A DNA stretch of 36,516 nt. Source: Clostridiaceae bacterium. GTDB lineage: Bacteria > Bacillota > Clostridia > DSM-8532. Of the stretch, positions 23,813-32,923 are shown one piece after another. The first letter of the stretch is position 1, and every line of letters starts with the position of its first letter. The notes under the pieces were generated by a model. The model made no database searches. It worked only from the letters and a program-made list of their open reading frames with translations, and was not told the origin of the DNA. A program made the position numbers and the translations under genes. The stretch is taken from positions 1-36,516 of the forward strand of contig JAAYAD010000037.1 of assembly GCA_012719545.1 (NCBI GenBank). The letters are read 5' to 3'.

Positions 23813-26416
23813 ATGGAGAATAAGAGAATCATAATCGACGGAGTGGACAAGTTAAGGCTTGCACTTGACAGAGTCAGGGAAGCCCAGAAAACATTTGCGA
23901 CATATACCCAGGAACAGGTTGATAAAATATTTTTAGCGGCTGCGTCCGCCGCCAACAAAGCACGTATTCCTCTTGCCAAAATGGCTGTGGAAGAAACCGG
24001 AATGGGCGTGGTTGAAGACAAGGTAATTAAAAACCACTATGCATCCGAGTATATATACAACGCGTACAAAAATACGAAAACCTGCGGTGTAATAGAAGAG
24101 GACAAGGAATTTGGCATAAAGAAGATTGCCGAACCCGTTGGAGTAATTGCCGCAGTCATTCCTACAACAAATCCCACTTCAACTGCTATATTTAAAATAC
24201 TTCTTGCTCTAAAGACCAGAAACGGAATTATCATAAGCCCCCATCCAAGAGCAAAGAACTGCACAATAGAAGCATCAAGGATAGTTCTTGAGGCAGCTGT
24301 CAAAGCCGGTGCGCCAGAAGGGATTGTTGACTGGATTGACGTTCCTTCCCTTGAAATGACAAATATGATTATGCGGGAAGCTGACATAATTCTTGCTACC
24401 GGCGGACCGGGAATGGTTAAGGCAGCATATTCATCAGGTAAACCCGCAATAGGCGTTGGGCCTGGAAATACACCCGCTATTATTGATTCCTCTGCAGATA
24501 TCCTTCTTGCAGTAAACTCAATAATTCATTCCAAGACCTTTGACAACGGCATGATTTGTGCTTCCGAGCAGGCTGCCATAGTCCTGGACGACATCTATGA
24601 CAAGGTTAAGGATGAATTTAAGAAACGCGGCTGTTATTTCCTCAATGAAAAGGAAATAGAGAAGGTTCGCAAAACTATAATTATAAACGGTGCTTTAAAT
24701 GCCAAGATAGTAGGTCAGCCCGCTCATAAAATTGCTGAACTTGCGGGTGTGAAAGTTCCTGAAACTACAAAGATACTCATTGGTGAAGTTGAGAGCGTTG
24801 AACTTACGGAAGAATTTGCCCATGAAAAGCTTTCTCCCGTGCTTGCCATGTACAGGGCAAAGACCTTTGCCGAAGCTTTGGATAAGGCTGAAAAACTTGT
24901 TGAGGACGGAGGCTACGGTCATACCGCATCAGTATATCTGAATGTTGTAACAGAAAAAGATAAGCTTAATCAATTCACTGAACGCATGAAGACATGCCGC
25001 ATACTTGTAAATACTCCATCTTCATTCGGCGGCATTGGTGACCTTTACAACTTTAAGCTTGCACCTTCTCTTACCCTCGGCTGCGGTTCATGGGGCGGAA
25101 ACTCTGTATCCGACAATGTCGGTGTCAAGCACTTACTGAATATTAAAACAGTAGCTGAGAGGAGAGAGAACATGCTCTGGTTCAGGACTCCCGAAAAGGT
25201 TTATATAAAGAGAGGCTGCCTGCCTGTTGCCCTTGATGAACTTAAGAATGTCCTTGGCAAGAAAAAGGTATTCATAGTTACCGATACATTCCTTTACGAG
25301 AACGGATTTACCAAGGTAGTTACCGATAAACTTGACGAAATGGGAATAACTCATACCACCTTCTATGATGTTGCTCCCGACCCGACCCTTGACTCAGCTA
25401 AAAAAGGAGCCAGTGCAATGCATTCCTTCAGGCCTGACTGCATTATCGCATTGGGCGGCGGCTCAGCGATGGATGCTGCAAAGATTATGTGGGTACTATA
25501 CGAGCATCCTGAAGCCGACTTTATGGATATGGCAATGCGCTTTGCAGATATAAGAAAACGTGTGTATACATTCCCCAGGATGGGAGAAAAGGCCTACTTT
25601 ATTGCTATTCCTACCTCCGCAGGTACTGGCTCCGAAGTAACTCCCTTTGCAGTAATTACAGACGAGAAGACGGGCATCAAGTATCCTCTTGCTGATTATG
25701 AGCTTATGCCCGACATGGCTATAGTAGATCCCAATCTTATGATGGAAATGCCCAAGGGCCTTACAGCAGCTTCCGGCATAGATGCAATGACTCACGCGTT
25801 GGAAGCCTATGCTTCAATGCTGGCTACCGATTACACCGATGCCCTTGCTCTTAAAGCTCTGAAGATAATCTTCGAATACCTGCCAAGGGCATATGCCAAT
25901 GGAGCCAATGACCCTGACGCAAGGGAGAAAATGGCCAATGCTTCAACTATAGCAGGTATGGCATTTGCCAACGCATTCCTTGGTGTATGCCACTCCATGG
26001 CTCATAAGCTGGGCGCGTTCTTCCACCTGCCACACGGTATAGCCAACGCCCTGCTGATAAACGAAGTAATTAAGTTCAACGCTACAGATACACCCACAAA
26101 GATGGGAACCTTCCCGCAGTACGACCATCCTCATGCTATAGCAAGATATGCTGAAATTGCCGATTATTTAGGTCTGGGCGGAAAGAACGAGAAGGAAAAA
26201 GTTGAAAATCTTATAAAGAAAATTGAAGATTTGAAGGAAAAGGTTGGTATAAAGAAGAATATAAAAGAATATGGAATTGATGAAAAGGATTTCCTCTCAA
26301 AGCTGGATGAAATGGCAGAGCAGGCATTTGATGATCAGTGCACCGGAGCCAATCCTCGCTATCCTTTGATGAGTGAAATCAGGGAGATGTACTTGAAGGC
26401 CTATCATGGCAAGTAA
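23813..26416 (+). CDS. adhE: Bifunctional acetaldehyde-CoA / alcohol dehydrogenase AdhE
   Basis: Start ATG 23813 lies nine bases after AAAGGAG; a longer frame from 23708 runs through the Rex operator. The 867-residue enzyme reduces acetyl-CoA to acetaldehyde and then ethanol, regenerating two NAD+. The N-terminal aldehyde dehydrogenase half has its catalytic Cys in NGMICASEQ (C249). The C-terminal iron-dependent alcohol dehydrogenase half has the NAD motif GGGSAMDAAK. Its iron ligands D657, H661, H727 and H741 lie in GIDAMTHALEAY and GVCHSMAHKLGAFFHLPHG, four residues on from the Escherichia coli numbering. AdhE forms spirosomes in other bacteria. The sequence closely resembles C. thermocellum AdhE from memory. 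Expression is probably Rex-controlled. Confidence 0.98.
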   Translation: MENKRIIIDGVDKLRLALDRVREAQKTFATYTQEQVDKIFLAAASAANKARIPLAKMAVEETGMGVVEDKVIKNHYASEYIYNAYKNTKTCGVIEEDKEFGIKKIAEPVGVIAAVIPTTNPTSTAIFKILLALKTRNGIIISPHPRAKNCTIEASRIVLEAAVKAGAPEGIVDWIDVPSLEMTNMIMREADIILATGGPGMVKAAYSSGKPAIGVGPGNTPAIIDSSADILLAVNSIIHSKTFDNGMICASEQAAIVLDDIYDKVKDEFKKRGCYFLNEKEIEKVRKTIIINGALNAKIVGQPAHKIAELAGVKVPETTKILIGEVESVELTEEFAHEKLSPVLAMYRAKTFAEALDKAEKLVEDGGYGHTASVYLNVVTEKDKLNQFTERMKTCRILVNTPSSFGGIGDLYNFKLAPSLTLGCGSWGGNSVSDNVGVKHLLNIKTVAERRENMLWFRTPEKVYIKRGCLPVALDELKNVLGKKKVFIVTDTFLYENGFTKVVTDKLDEMGITHTTFYDVAPDPTLDSAKKGASAMHSFRPDCIIALGGGSAMDAAKIMWVLYEHPEADFMDMAMRFADIRKRVYTFPRMGEKAYFIAIPTSAGTGSEVTPFAVITDEKTGIKYPLADYELMPDMAIVDPNLMMEMPKGLTAASGIDAMTHALEAYASMLATDYTDALALKALKIIFEYLPRAYANGANDPDAREKMANASTIAGMAFANAFLGVCHSMAHKLGAFFHLPHGIANALLINEVIKFNATDTPTKMGTFPQYDHPHAIARYAEIADYLGLGGKNEKEKVENLIKKIEDLKEKVGIKKNIKEYGIDEKDFLSKLDEMAEQAFDDQCTGANPRYPLMSEIREMYLKAYHGK

Positions 26417-26436
26417 TATCAATAAGGAGGATGGCT

Positions 26437-27195
26437 ATGAAAGCTATTGAGCTTGAAGAATTAATTGCCGAACGACCTGCCAAAAAGGTTTACAGAAGCG
26501 GGGATATGGCTGTTAAGGTCTTTAACGAAGGATATTCAAAAGCAGATGTTCTTAACGAAGCGCTTAACCAGGCAAGAGTAGAGGAAACGGGCCTTCCCAT
26601 CCCCAAGATACTGGAAGTCACAAAAATTGACGGCAAGTGGTCCATAGTCACCCAATTTATCAAGGGAAAAACCCTGGCCCAGTTGATGGAAGAGAACCCT
26701 CAGAAGCTTAACGAGTACATGAACCGTTTTGTGGACATTCAGCTTATGATGCACAGCAAAAAAGCCCCCTTGTTAAATAAGCTGAGAGATAAAATGAACC
26801 GAAAAATATCTGAATCAGGGCTGGATGCCACAACAAGGTACGAATTACATACACGGCTTGAAAGCATGCCAAAGCATACTAAGATATGCCATGGCGACTT
26901 CAACCCAAGCAACATAATTGTGGGCGATGACGGAGTTGACTACATAATTGACTGGTCTCACGCAACCCAGGGAAATGCCAGTGCCGATACTGCAAGGACT
27001 TATCTGCTGTTCTGCCTTGCAGGTGAACCTGGAAAAGCTGAGATGTATTTAAATCTCTTCTGCAAAAAGAGCGATACCGCAAGACAATATGTTCAGCAGT
27101 GGCTCCCCATTGTGGCAGCATCCCAGCTGGTCAAGGGAAACCCCCAGGAAAGAGAATTCCTGCTTAGATGGACCAATGTAATTGATTACGAATAA
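26437..27195 (+). CDS. Aminoglycoside phosphotransferase-fold kinase (TIGR02172-like)
   Basis: ATG 26437 lies six bases after AAGGAGG; ATG 26431 directly abuts that site. The 252-residue protein has the kinase fold of the APH family. It has an N-terminal ATP-binding lobe (AVKVFNEGY with the Lys), the catalytic loop ICHGDFNPSNIIV (HGD and Asn), and the metal-binding Asp of YIIDWSHATQGN. It resembles the TIGR02172 group of uncharacterised clostridial proteins. It starts 20 bases after adhE and is probably co-transcribed from the Rex-controlled promoter. The substrate is unknown; a drug-resistance role should not be assumed. A terminator follows. Confidence 0.85.
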   Translation: MKAIELEELIAERPAKKVYRSGDMAVKVFNEGYSKADVLNEALNQARVEETGLPIPKILEVTKIDGKWSIVTQFIKGKTLAQLMEENPQKLNEYMNRFVDIQLMMHSKKAPLLNKLRDKMNRKISESGLDATTRYELHTRLESMPKHTKICHGDFNPSNIIVGDDGVDYIIDWSHATQGNASADTARTYLLFCLAGEPGKAEMYLNLFCKKSDTARQYVQQWLPIVAASQLVKGNPQEREFLLRWTNVIDYE

Positions 27196-27225
27196 TTTCT
27201 CATCTTTCGCCATCCTTTTTATATA

Positions 27226-27257
27226 AAGCCCCTGGCTTAATGTCAGGGGTTATTTTT
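27226..27257 (+). terminator. Terminator of the adhE operon
   Basis: AGCCCCTG pairs with CAGGGGTT (one G-U pair) around a 9-base loop at about 27235-27243 and is followed by ATTTTTATT, 33 bases after the kinase stop codon. Confidence 0.8.
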
Positions 27258-27627
27258 ATTAGGGCATAAGCCAAATACTTCGAAACGTTTAAATCTTGAC
27301 ATATATTGTGCAATGCGCTTCATAAGCGGATTTGGTTTGTTTTGATTTTTCAGATAGTCCATTATATGCTATAAATTTTTGTGTGTATTAAACAAAAACG
27401 CCAGCCATCCATGAGGAGAAATTGGATAATTGCTCAACTAAAATTACCTATTATATGGAAATATATGAATATTTTATTTATATTTTGATAAAATCATAGC
27501 CTATAAGCTCATATCTGATGTTTTATGCATCTGTAAATCGTGGAATGCTAAGAATATAATTTACATATACGGTTGGTATGGCGACAAAAATAAAAATAAG
27601 AATTAATATTAGCTCTAGGGGGACACA
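27258..27627. other. Non-coding region before the sugar operon regulator
   Basis: No gene is seen in these 370 AT-rich bases. A perfect TTGACA at 27296-27301 has only a weak -10. A small dyad CGCTT-CAT-AAGCG lies at 27316-27328. TATAAT at 27555-27560 is a good -10 with a poor -35 (TGTAAA, 27532-27537) and is the more likely promoter for the regulator at 27628. The length suggests room for control by the local HTH protein, but no clear operator is identified. Confidence 0.4.
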
Positions 27628-28134
27628 GTGACTGAATTTGAAGAGCTGGCCTTAAAAAAAATTACCAAGGATTATTTAATCGATTGCATATTTAATGAAC
27701 TTAATGTTGTTACAGGAAGGTACGGCATAAGTAATGCCGAGATAAGCAAAACGATTGGCTGGGACCCTTCGGGCTTCAACCAGAAAAATAACAGAAATGT
27801 TGATTTGCGCATAACTACATTTATTAAAATATTTGTCGCCATCAAGCAGATAATTGCTACACATGAAGCTGAATGGGGATTGGACGATTTCGGCCCTACC
27901 CAGATAGGTCTTAATGATCTAATTACCCAACAGGAGATTGATATCGGAGGATTGCTTTTGCATATCAGTGCTGCTGCAGAAGGAAAATGTGAGTTTTTGA
28001 AAGGAACCGAATATGTTCAGACATATCTTAATATGAAGCCGTTCGTACTTATAGGTAAAAAGAACAACAAGTTCAGCGAGCGAGAAGTTGATGTTTATGT
28101 AAAATATTACAAAATAGCTGTCGCAACTAATTAG
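27628..28134 (+). CDS. HTH-type (Xre-like) putative regulator of the polyol operon
   Basis: GTG start with AGGGGGA just upstream. The 168-residue protein has a probable helix-turn-helix at about residues 27-60 (GRYGISNAEISKTIGWDPSGFNQK), in which ISNAEISKTIG would be the first helices and the WDPSGFN turn precedes recognition. The remaining 100 residues are not recognised and may bind an effector or partner. It is not a TetR, DeoR or SorC type, which are usual for this kind of operon. Only 25 bases separate it from the first DhaK paralogue, so the two are likely co-expressed and possibly work together in sensing. The family assignment is tentative. Confidence 0.6.
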   Translation: MTEFEELALKKITKDYLIDCIFNELNVVTGRYGISNAEISKTIGWDPSGFNQKNNRNVDLRITTFIKIFVAIKQIIATHEAEWGLDDFGPTQIGLNDLITQQEIDIGGLLLHISAAAEGKCEFLKGTEYVQTYLNMKPFVLIGKKNNKFSEREVDVYVKYYKIAVATN

Positions 28135-28159
28135 TCTGTTTATTCAACTTGGAGGTTTT

Positions 28160-29161
28160 ATGCAGAAATTATTGAATGACCCGTCCAATGTAGTGCCTGA
28201 ATCCATTGATGGGTTTGTTAAGTGTTACCGAAATTTTGTTACTTACACCGATTGTCCACGGGCTCTGAAATATATAGAGGCCCCCATTAAAGGAAAAGTC
28301 GGTATTGTAACAGGAGGCGGGTCAGGACATAATCCGGCATTTAAGGGATATTTGGGGAAAAATATGCTGGATGCAGTTGCTATAGGTAATATATTTTCAC
28401 CGCCTTCTGTGGATGCATTTTATTCAGCTTTTAAAGCAGCTGACTCCGGACATGGCGTAGTATGTCTGTATGGAAATTTTCCTGCTGATATAGAAAATGC
28501 TGAGGCTGCCATAGCGCGTGCAGCAAAAGAAGGCATTGTTGTAAAGTCTGTCATTGCAAATGATGACATTGCAACACCTGATCCTAAAACACGCAGAGGT
28601 TCAACGGGTGAAGTGCTGCTTTGGAAAATCGGCGGTGCCGCTGCGGCTTTGGGATATAATATTGATGAAGTTGTTAATGTCTGCGAGAAGGCCATAAGCC
28701 GCACCCGCAGCATTGGAATAGGCTTGGCCAGCTGTATTATTCCTGATTATGGTCACCCCAACTATGTCATTGAGAAGGGTACAATGGAGATTGGAGTCGG
28801 CCACCATGGTTTCCAAAGCAAGGATACATGTAAGCTAAGAACTGCCAATGAAATTGCCAATATTATGGTTGATGAAATTCTAAAGGATATGCCTTTAGGG
28901 GCGAGGGACAAAGTTGCTGTGATGGTATCCGGTCTTGGCAATACCATGCTTTGCGAATTAAATATTCTATACAGTAAAGTTCACGATCTGCTTCTGGATA
29001 AGAAGATTGATATTTACCATACGTTTCTTGGAAATTATTTTACTTCTCTGGATATGATGGGCGTCACACTGACTGTCATCAACCTTGATGAAGAGTTGGT
29101 CAAATTATTGGATGTTCCTGCCTATCCGGTTTCTCTGAATCATTTTTCATATAAACTTTAA
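28160..29161 (+). CDS. DhaK paralogue 1, divergent (possible sensor or accessory subunit)
   Basis: The 333-residue protein is homologous to the dihydroxyacetone-binding subunit DhaK. The catalytic His and Asp of E. coli DhaK (H56, D109) correspond to H57 in GGGSGHNP and D110. The substrate-hemiaminal His (H218) corresponds to H216 in GVGHHG. Two usually conserved surroundings are lost: YxGD becomes FPAD at 107-110, and HGEPG becomes HGFQS at 216-220. The second copy at 33703-34716 keeps both. Lactococcus DhaQ is a precedent for a DhaK paralogue that binds dihydroxyacetone and activates a transcription factor. Placement directly after a regulator gene makes that role possible; a true kinase subunit is not excluded. 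GGAGG supports the ATG. Confidence 0.85.
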   Translation: MQKLLNDPSNVVPESIDGFVKCYRNFVTYTDCPRALKYIEAPIKGKVGIVTGGGSGHNPAFKGYLGKNMLDAVAIGNIFSPPSVDAFYSAFKAADSGHGVVCLYGNFPADIENAEAAIARAAKEGIVVKSVIANDDIATPDPKTRRGSTGEVLLWKIGGAAAALGYNIDEVVNVCEKAISRTRSIGIGLASCIIPDYGHPNYVIEKGTMEIGVGHHGFQSKDTCKLRTANEIANIMVDEILKDMPLGARDKVAVMVSGLGNTMLCELNILYSKVHDLLLDKKIDIYHTFLGNYFTSLDMMGVTLTVINLDEELVKLLDVPAYPVSLNHFSYKL

Positions 29162-29198
29162 TTTCATATCTATTTACAATTTAATATCCTGATATCCT

Positions 29199-29222
29199 CT
29201 GTATGTAATGCTGTATGTAATG
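29199..29222 (+). repeat. Short tandem repeat between DhaK-1 and the ABC ATPase gene
   Basis: The 12-mer CTGTATGTAATG occurs twice head to tail (29199-29210, 29211-29222), followed by several CTTATA units to about 29270. No gene or clear hairpin is seen in this 130-base gap. Probable slippage-generated spacer. Confidence 0.6.
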
Positions 29223-29293
29223 CAATATCCGGCATTCTTATATCCTTATACCTTCTTATAGCCTTATACAATCAACAGTAAGGAGGCAAATCC

Positions 29294-30793
29294 ATGAATT
29301 TGCTCAATTTGGCCAATATTAAAAAAAGTTTTTACGGTGTTGAGGTCTTGCATTCGGTAGATTTTAGCCTAAAAGCTGGAACTGTTCATGCTCTTATGGG
29401 CGAAAACGGAGCCGGTAAATCAACATTGATGAAAATAATAGCTGGTGTACATAAGCCGGATGGCGGCACTATCAGCATCGATGGGAAACAGGTTGAGATA
29501 AACAGCCCTTCTGAAGCACGCAGCTTAGGAATTGCCATGATCCATCAGGAACTGACGCCGGTAAACGAAATGACTGTGGCCGAAAATGTATTTCTTGGCC
29601 GAGAACCGGTTCGTATGGGCTTAATTGATTATAAGCAACTATATAAGCAAACCAGTGAATTATTGGAAAAATTAAATATCTCCATTGATCCTAAAGTAAA
29701 AATGAAGAATCTTCGCGTTGCAGATCAGCAAATGATTGAGATTGCCAAAGCAATATCCCAGAACGCCAGGATAGTTATCATGGATGAGCCTACGTCATCT
29801 ATTACCGACCGTGAAGTGGAAATACTCTTTAAGTTAATTGCAGATTTGAAATCTAAAGGAACAGCTATCATTTATATTTCACATAAGATAGATGAAATCT
29901 TGCGGATTTCAGACGAAATCAGCATTTTGAGGGATGGCTCCAATGTTGGTACCTGGAAAGCAGGTGAAATTGATATTGATACAATAATTCGCAACATGGT
30001 CGGTCGTGATTTGACGGCACAATTCCCTAAAGTAAAGGTTCCAATCGGAGAAAAAATACTTGAAGTCAAAAATCTGACCCTTAAAGGCCAGTACGAAGAT
30101 ATCAGCTTTGATTTGCATAAGGGAGAAATTCTTGGCTTCGTTGGCCTTGTAGGCTCAGGCAGGACAGAATTGATGAATTCAATCTTCGGACTCACACATC
30201 CTGAATCGGGACAGATACTGCTTGAAGGAAAAGAAGTTAAGTTTAAAGGGCCAAAGGATGCTATAAAGAGCAAATTGGCGTATGTTACCGAGGACAGAAA
30301 GCAGGAAGGCCTTGTACTTCCCATGAGTGTTCACCATAATGTCACATTATCATTTCTAAAGAATTTTATTCGTCACGGAATAATCCAGTCCCGAAAGGAA
30401 GCATCAATAGTTAAGGAACAGGTAAAGGCGCTGAATATAAAAGTTGCAAATGTATCCCAGACCATAAACTCACTTTCTGGAGGTAATCAGCAAAAGGTTG
30501 TTCTGGCAAAATGGATGATTACTGCTCCCAAAATTATCATATTCGATGAGCCTACTCGTGGAATCGACGTAGGAGCAAAAGTGGAGATTTATAGAATCAT
30601 GTGCGAGTATGTGGCGCAGGGAAATGCCATAATACTGGTTTCTTCAGAAATGCCTGAAGCCATGGGAATGTCCGATAGGATAATCGTACTCAGCAATCAT
30701 AAATACAGCGGCGAGCTTAAGCGCGAAGAATTTTCAGAGGAAGCTATAGCTCAATTGCAGTTTAAACATATGGTCAAATCATTAAAAAACTAG
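29294..30793 (+). CDS. Sugar ABC importer ATP-binding protein, RbsA/XylG type
   Basis: The 499-residue protein is a tandem of two ATPase domains, as in ribose, xylose and autoinducer-2 importers. The first has Walker A GENGAGKST (about residue 36), signature-like RVADQQMIEIAKAIS and Walker B IVIMDEPTSSI. The second has the usual degenerate Walker A GLVGSGRTE, with signature LSGGNQQKVVLAKW and IIIFDEPTRGID. It energises uptake with the permease and binding protein that follow. AAGGAGG lies eight bases before the ATG. Substrate cannot be read from the ATPase; operon context suggests a small polyol or ketose. Confidence 0.96.
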   Translation: MNLLNLANIKKSFYGVEVLHSVDFSLKAGTVHALMGENGAGKSTLMKIIAGVHKPDGGTISIDGKQVEINSPSEARSLGIAMIHQELTPVNEMTVAENVFLGREPVRMGLIDYKQLYKQTSELLEKLNISIDPKVKMKNLRVADQQMIEIAKAISQNARIVIMDEPTSSITDREVEILFKLIADLKSKGTAIIYISHKIDEILRISDEISILRDGSNVGTWKAGEIDIDTIIRNMVGRDLTAQFPKVKVPIGEKILEVKNLTLKGQYEDISFDLHKGEILGFVGLVGSGRTELMNSIFGLTHPESGQILLEGKEVKFKGPKDAIKSKLAYVTEDRKQEGLVLPMSVHHNVTLSFLKNFIRHGIIQSRKEASIVKEQVKALNIKVANVSQTINSLSGGNQQKVVLAKWMITAPKIIIFDEPTRGIDVGAKVEIYRIMCEYVAQGNAIILVSSEMPEAMGMSDRIIVLSNHKYSGELKREEFSEEAIAQLQFKHMVKSLKN

Positions 30794-30806
30794 TGGGGGA
30801 GATAAA

Positions 30807-31783
30807 ATGAATAACTTAGCTTCGGGCATATCCACCAAGAAGAACAAATTATCTGTAAGGCAATTTGTTTCAACCTTTGGTTCGCTGATAGGTCTTATCG
30901 TCCTGGTCATTCTGATGAGCATCTTAAAGCCAACCTTTATAGGAGCTGACAATATTCGAAATATCCTTCGTATTGCATCAATTAACGGCCTTTTGGCTAT
31001 CGGTATGAGCTTTGTTGTTATAACGGGGGGCATTGATTTGTCGGTCGGAGCAATTATGGGCTGTGCAGGAATGTACTCCGCATATTTTGCACAGGTTAAA
31101 ACGGGCAATCCTTGGTGGGTGGCAGTATTGGTCGGTTTAGGAATGGGATTGATAATAGGCCTCTTTAACGGAATATGTATTGCTTATTTAAAGGTCCCTG
31201 CCTTCGTAGTACTCTGGGCTCTATGAGTATTGCAAAAGGCTTCACTTTCCTGCTTACCGATGCAAAACCCATTCCCAGCCTCAATGAAAAATTCCGGTAT
31301 ATTGGGGGCGGCAACATAGGAGGATGGTTACCGGTGCCAATTGTAATCATGGCTGTTGTATTGCTCATCTGCTTTACCCTGTTCTACAAGACGCGCTATG
31401 GAAGATATGTCTTTGCGGTGGGCGGCAACCATAATGCGGCGCATATATCCGGTATCAATACTAAGAGCATAATCTGTTCCGTTTATGCCATATCAGGAAT
31501 TCTGGCAGCTTTGGCAGGTGTAATAACGACTGCCCGTGTTACATCAGGTGTTACCTCAACAGGTGACGGATATGAAACCAACGCAATTGCAATGGTTGTT
31601 ATTGGCGGAACAAGTCTTGCAGGTGGCCGCGGACGTCTCTGGGGCACAATAGTAGGTATTCTTTTGCTCCAATGCCTTACCAATGGTTTGGACATGCTTC
31701 GTGTCAACGCTTACTATCAGCTTATAATTAAAGGTTTTGTCGTTATAGGAGCCGTTATGTTGGATGGCTTGCGCAACGATTAA
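30807..31783 (+). pseudogene. RbsC-type sugar ABC permease, interrupted by a single-base frameshift
   Basis: The first frame (30807-31226, 139 residues) ends at a TGA just after IAYLKVPAFVV. The family continuation (TLGSMSIAKGFTFLLTDAKPI) resumes in the +2 frame from 31211 and runs to a stop at 31783. Adding one base near 31209-31211 gives one frame of 325 residues, the normal RbsC length, with the expected 8-10 membrane helices and the conserved ITGGIDLSVGA and GGTSLAGGRGRLWGT motifs. No slippery heptamer is visible, so programmed frameshifting is unlikely. Either a sequencing error or a recent inactivating deletion. All flanking genes are intact, which favours an error or a very recent event. 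Confidence 0.88.
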
Positions 31784-31838
31784 TGTGGATTTCACGCACA
31801 AAAGTGCTGAAATAAAAAATTTACGGGAGGAATCTAAT

Positions 31839-32828
31839 ATGAAAAAATTTCTAATCTTTGTACTGACAGCGATTATGGTTCTTTCAATTGCTGCTTGCGG
31901 AAAAGAAGCGCCGGCTACCAGCCAGTCGCCTTCTGCTAAACCAACAGAATCTGCTACATCTACTCCAGCTGCTGACAAAAAGATCAAGATCGGTGCAACA
32001 TTCTACAGCCTCCAGAACGAGTTTACCATGCGCATGGACAATGCTGGCAAAAAGTACTGTCAAGAAAACGGTATTGAGTACACATCATATGACGGAAACT
32101 ATGATGCCGCTACACAGCTTGCTCAGGTTGAAACTATGATAGCTGACGGCGTTGATGCTATCATCCTGAACCCCCAGGATGCTGTAGCCTGTGCAGAAGC
32201 AGTTGAGATAGCTCATAAGGCAGGAATACCTGTAATTGGTGTGAACACAATGGTTGAGAGCGATCTTCTGACATCCTATGTCGGTTCTCAGGACGTTTCT
32301 GCCGGCGAAGACATCATGCAGTACATGATTGACTACCTTGGCAAAGACGAGTTCAACATAGTAATCATTGAAGGACCTATGGGTCAGTCTGCTCAGCTCC
32401 AGCGTATCGAAGGTATTACCAATGTTATGAAGAAATATCCCAAAATTAAAGAACTTGCCCGCAATACTGCAAACTGGTCACGTTCTGAAGCTATGACACT
32501 TATGGAAACCTGGCTCACTTCCTTTGGCAATGAGATTGATGCTGTTATCGCTGAAAATGACGAAATGGCACTGGGTGCCCGTCAGGCAATCAAAGCAGCC
32601 GGCAAGGATATTCCTTGTATCGGTATTGATGGTATCACCGACGCTGTTGCTGCTATCCAGAGCGGCGATATGATCGCAAGCGACTTCCAGAACGCAGAAG
32701 GTCAGATGACTGGTGCTATTGAAGCAGCGGTTAAGACTATAAAGGGTGAAAAGGTCGAAAAATTCTACTGGATTCCTTTCGAAATGATTACACCTGATAA
32801 CGCCAGTGAGTACGTAAATAAGTACTAA
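31839..32828 (+). CDS. Sugar-binding lipoprotein of ABC importer, RbsB-like (periplasmic binding protein type 1)
   Basis: ATG 31839 follows ACGGGAGG; the frame is open upstream to 31764 without a site. The 329-residue product has a lipoprotein signal (LSIAAC, lipidated Cys 20), a Ser/Thr/Pro-rich tether at about 25-46, and the two-lobed binding fold of the RbsB family. Seen motifs are GATFYSLQNEFTMRMDNAGK, DGVDAIILNPQDA, AGIPVIGVN, EGPMGQSAQLQRIEGI and AENDEMALGARQAIKAAG. It captures the substrate outside the membrane and delivers it to the permease. The ligand is not determinable here; the catabolic genes suggest a tetritol or tetrulose. Confidence 0.95.
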   Translation: MKKFLIFVLTAIMVLSIAACGKEAPATSQSPSAKPTESATSTPAADKKIKIGATFYSLQNEFTMRMDNAGKKYCQENGIEYTSYDGNYDAATQLAQVETMIADGVDAIILNPQDAVACAEAVEIAHKAGIPVIGVNTMVESDLLTSYVGSQDVSAGEDIMQYMIDYLGKDEFNIVIIEGPMGQSAQLQRIEGITNVMKKYPKIKELARNTANWSRSEAMTLMETWLTSFGNEIDAVIAENDEMALGARQAIKAAGKDIPCIGIDGITDAVAAIQSGDMIASDFQNAEGQMTGAIEAAVKTIKGEKVEKFYWIPFEMITPDNASEYVNKY

Positions 32829-32845
32829 TCTCTAACTAAATAGAT

Positions 32846-32875
32846 GATGAGGCGGATGTAACTTGTCCGCCCATC
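32846..32875 (+). terminator. Intra-operon hairpin after the binding-protein gene
   Basis: GGCGGA (32851-32856) pairs with TCCGCC (32866-32871), and GATG (32846-32849) pairs with CATC (32872-32875), with A32850 bulged, around a 9-base loop. No full T tract follows. Such stem-loops often stabilise or partly terminate the mRNA so that the binding protein is made in excess. Confidence 0.6.
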
Positions 32876-32923
32876 TTCATTATTAAAACATAATTAAAAA
32901 TAAAGATGAATGGAGGGTTATAA

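Noticed and set aside
29199..29270. CRISPR-like direct repeats
   Set aside because: Only two adjacent 12-mers with no spacers; this is a simple tandem duplication.
31175..31226. Programmed frameshifting in the RbsC gene
   Set aside because: No slippery heptamer, no internal Shine-Dalgarno and no following pseudoknot are apparent; RbsC proteins are not known to be made this way.
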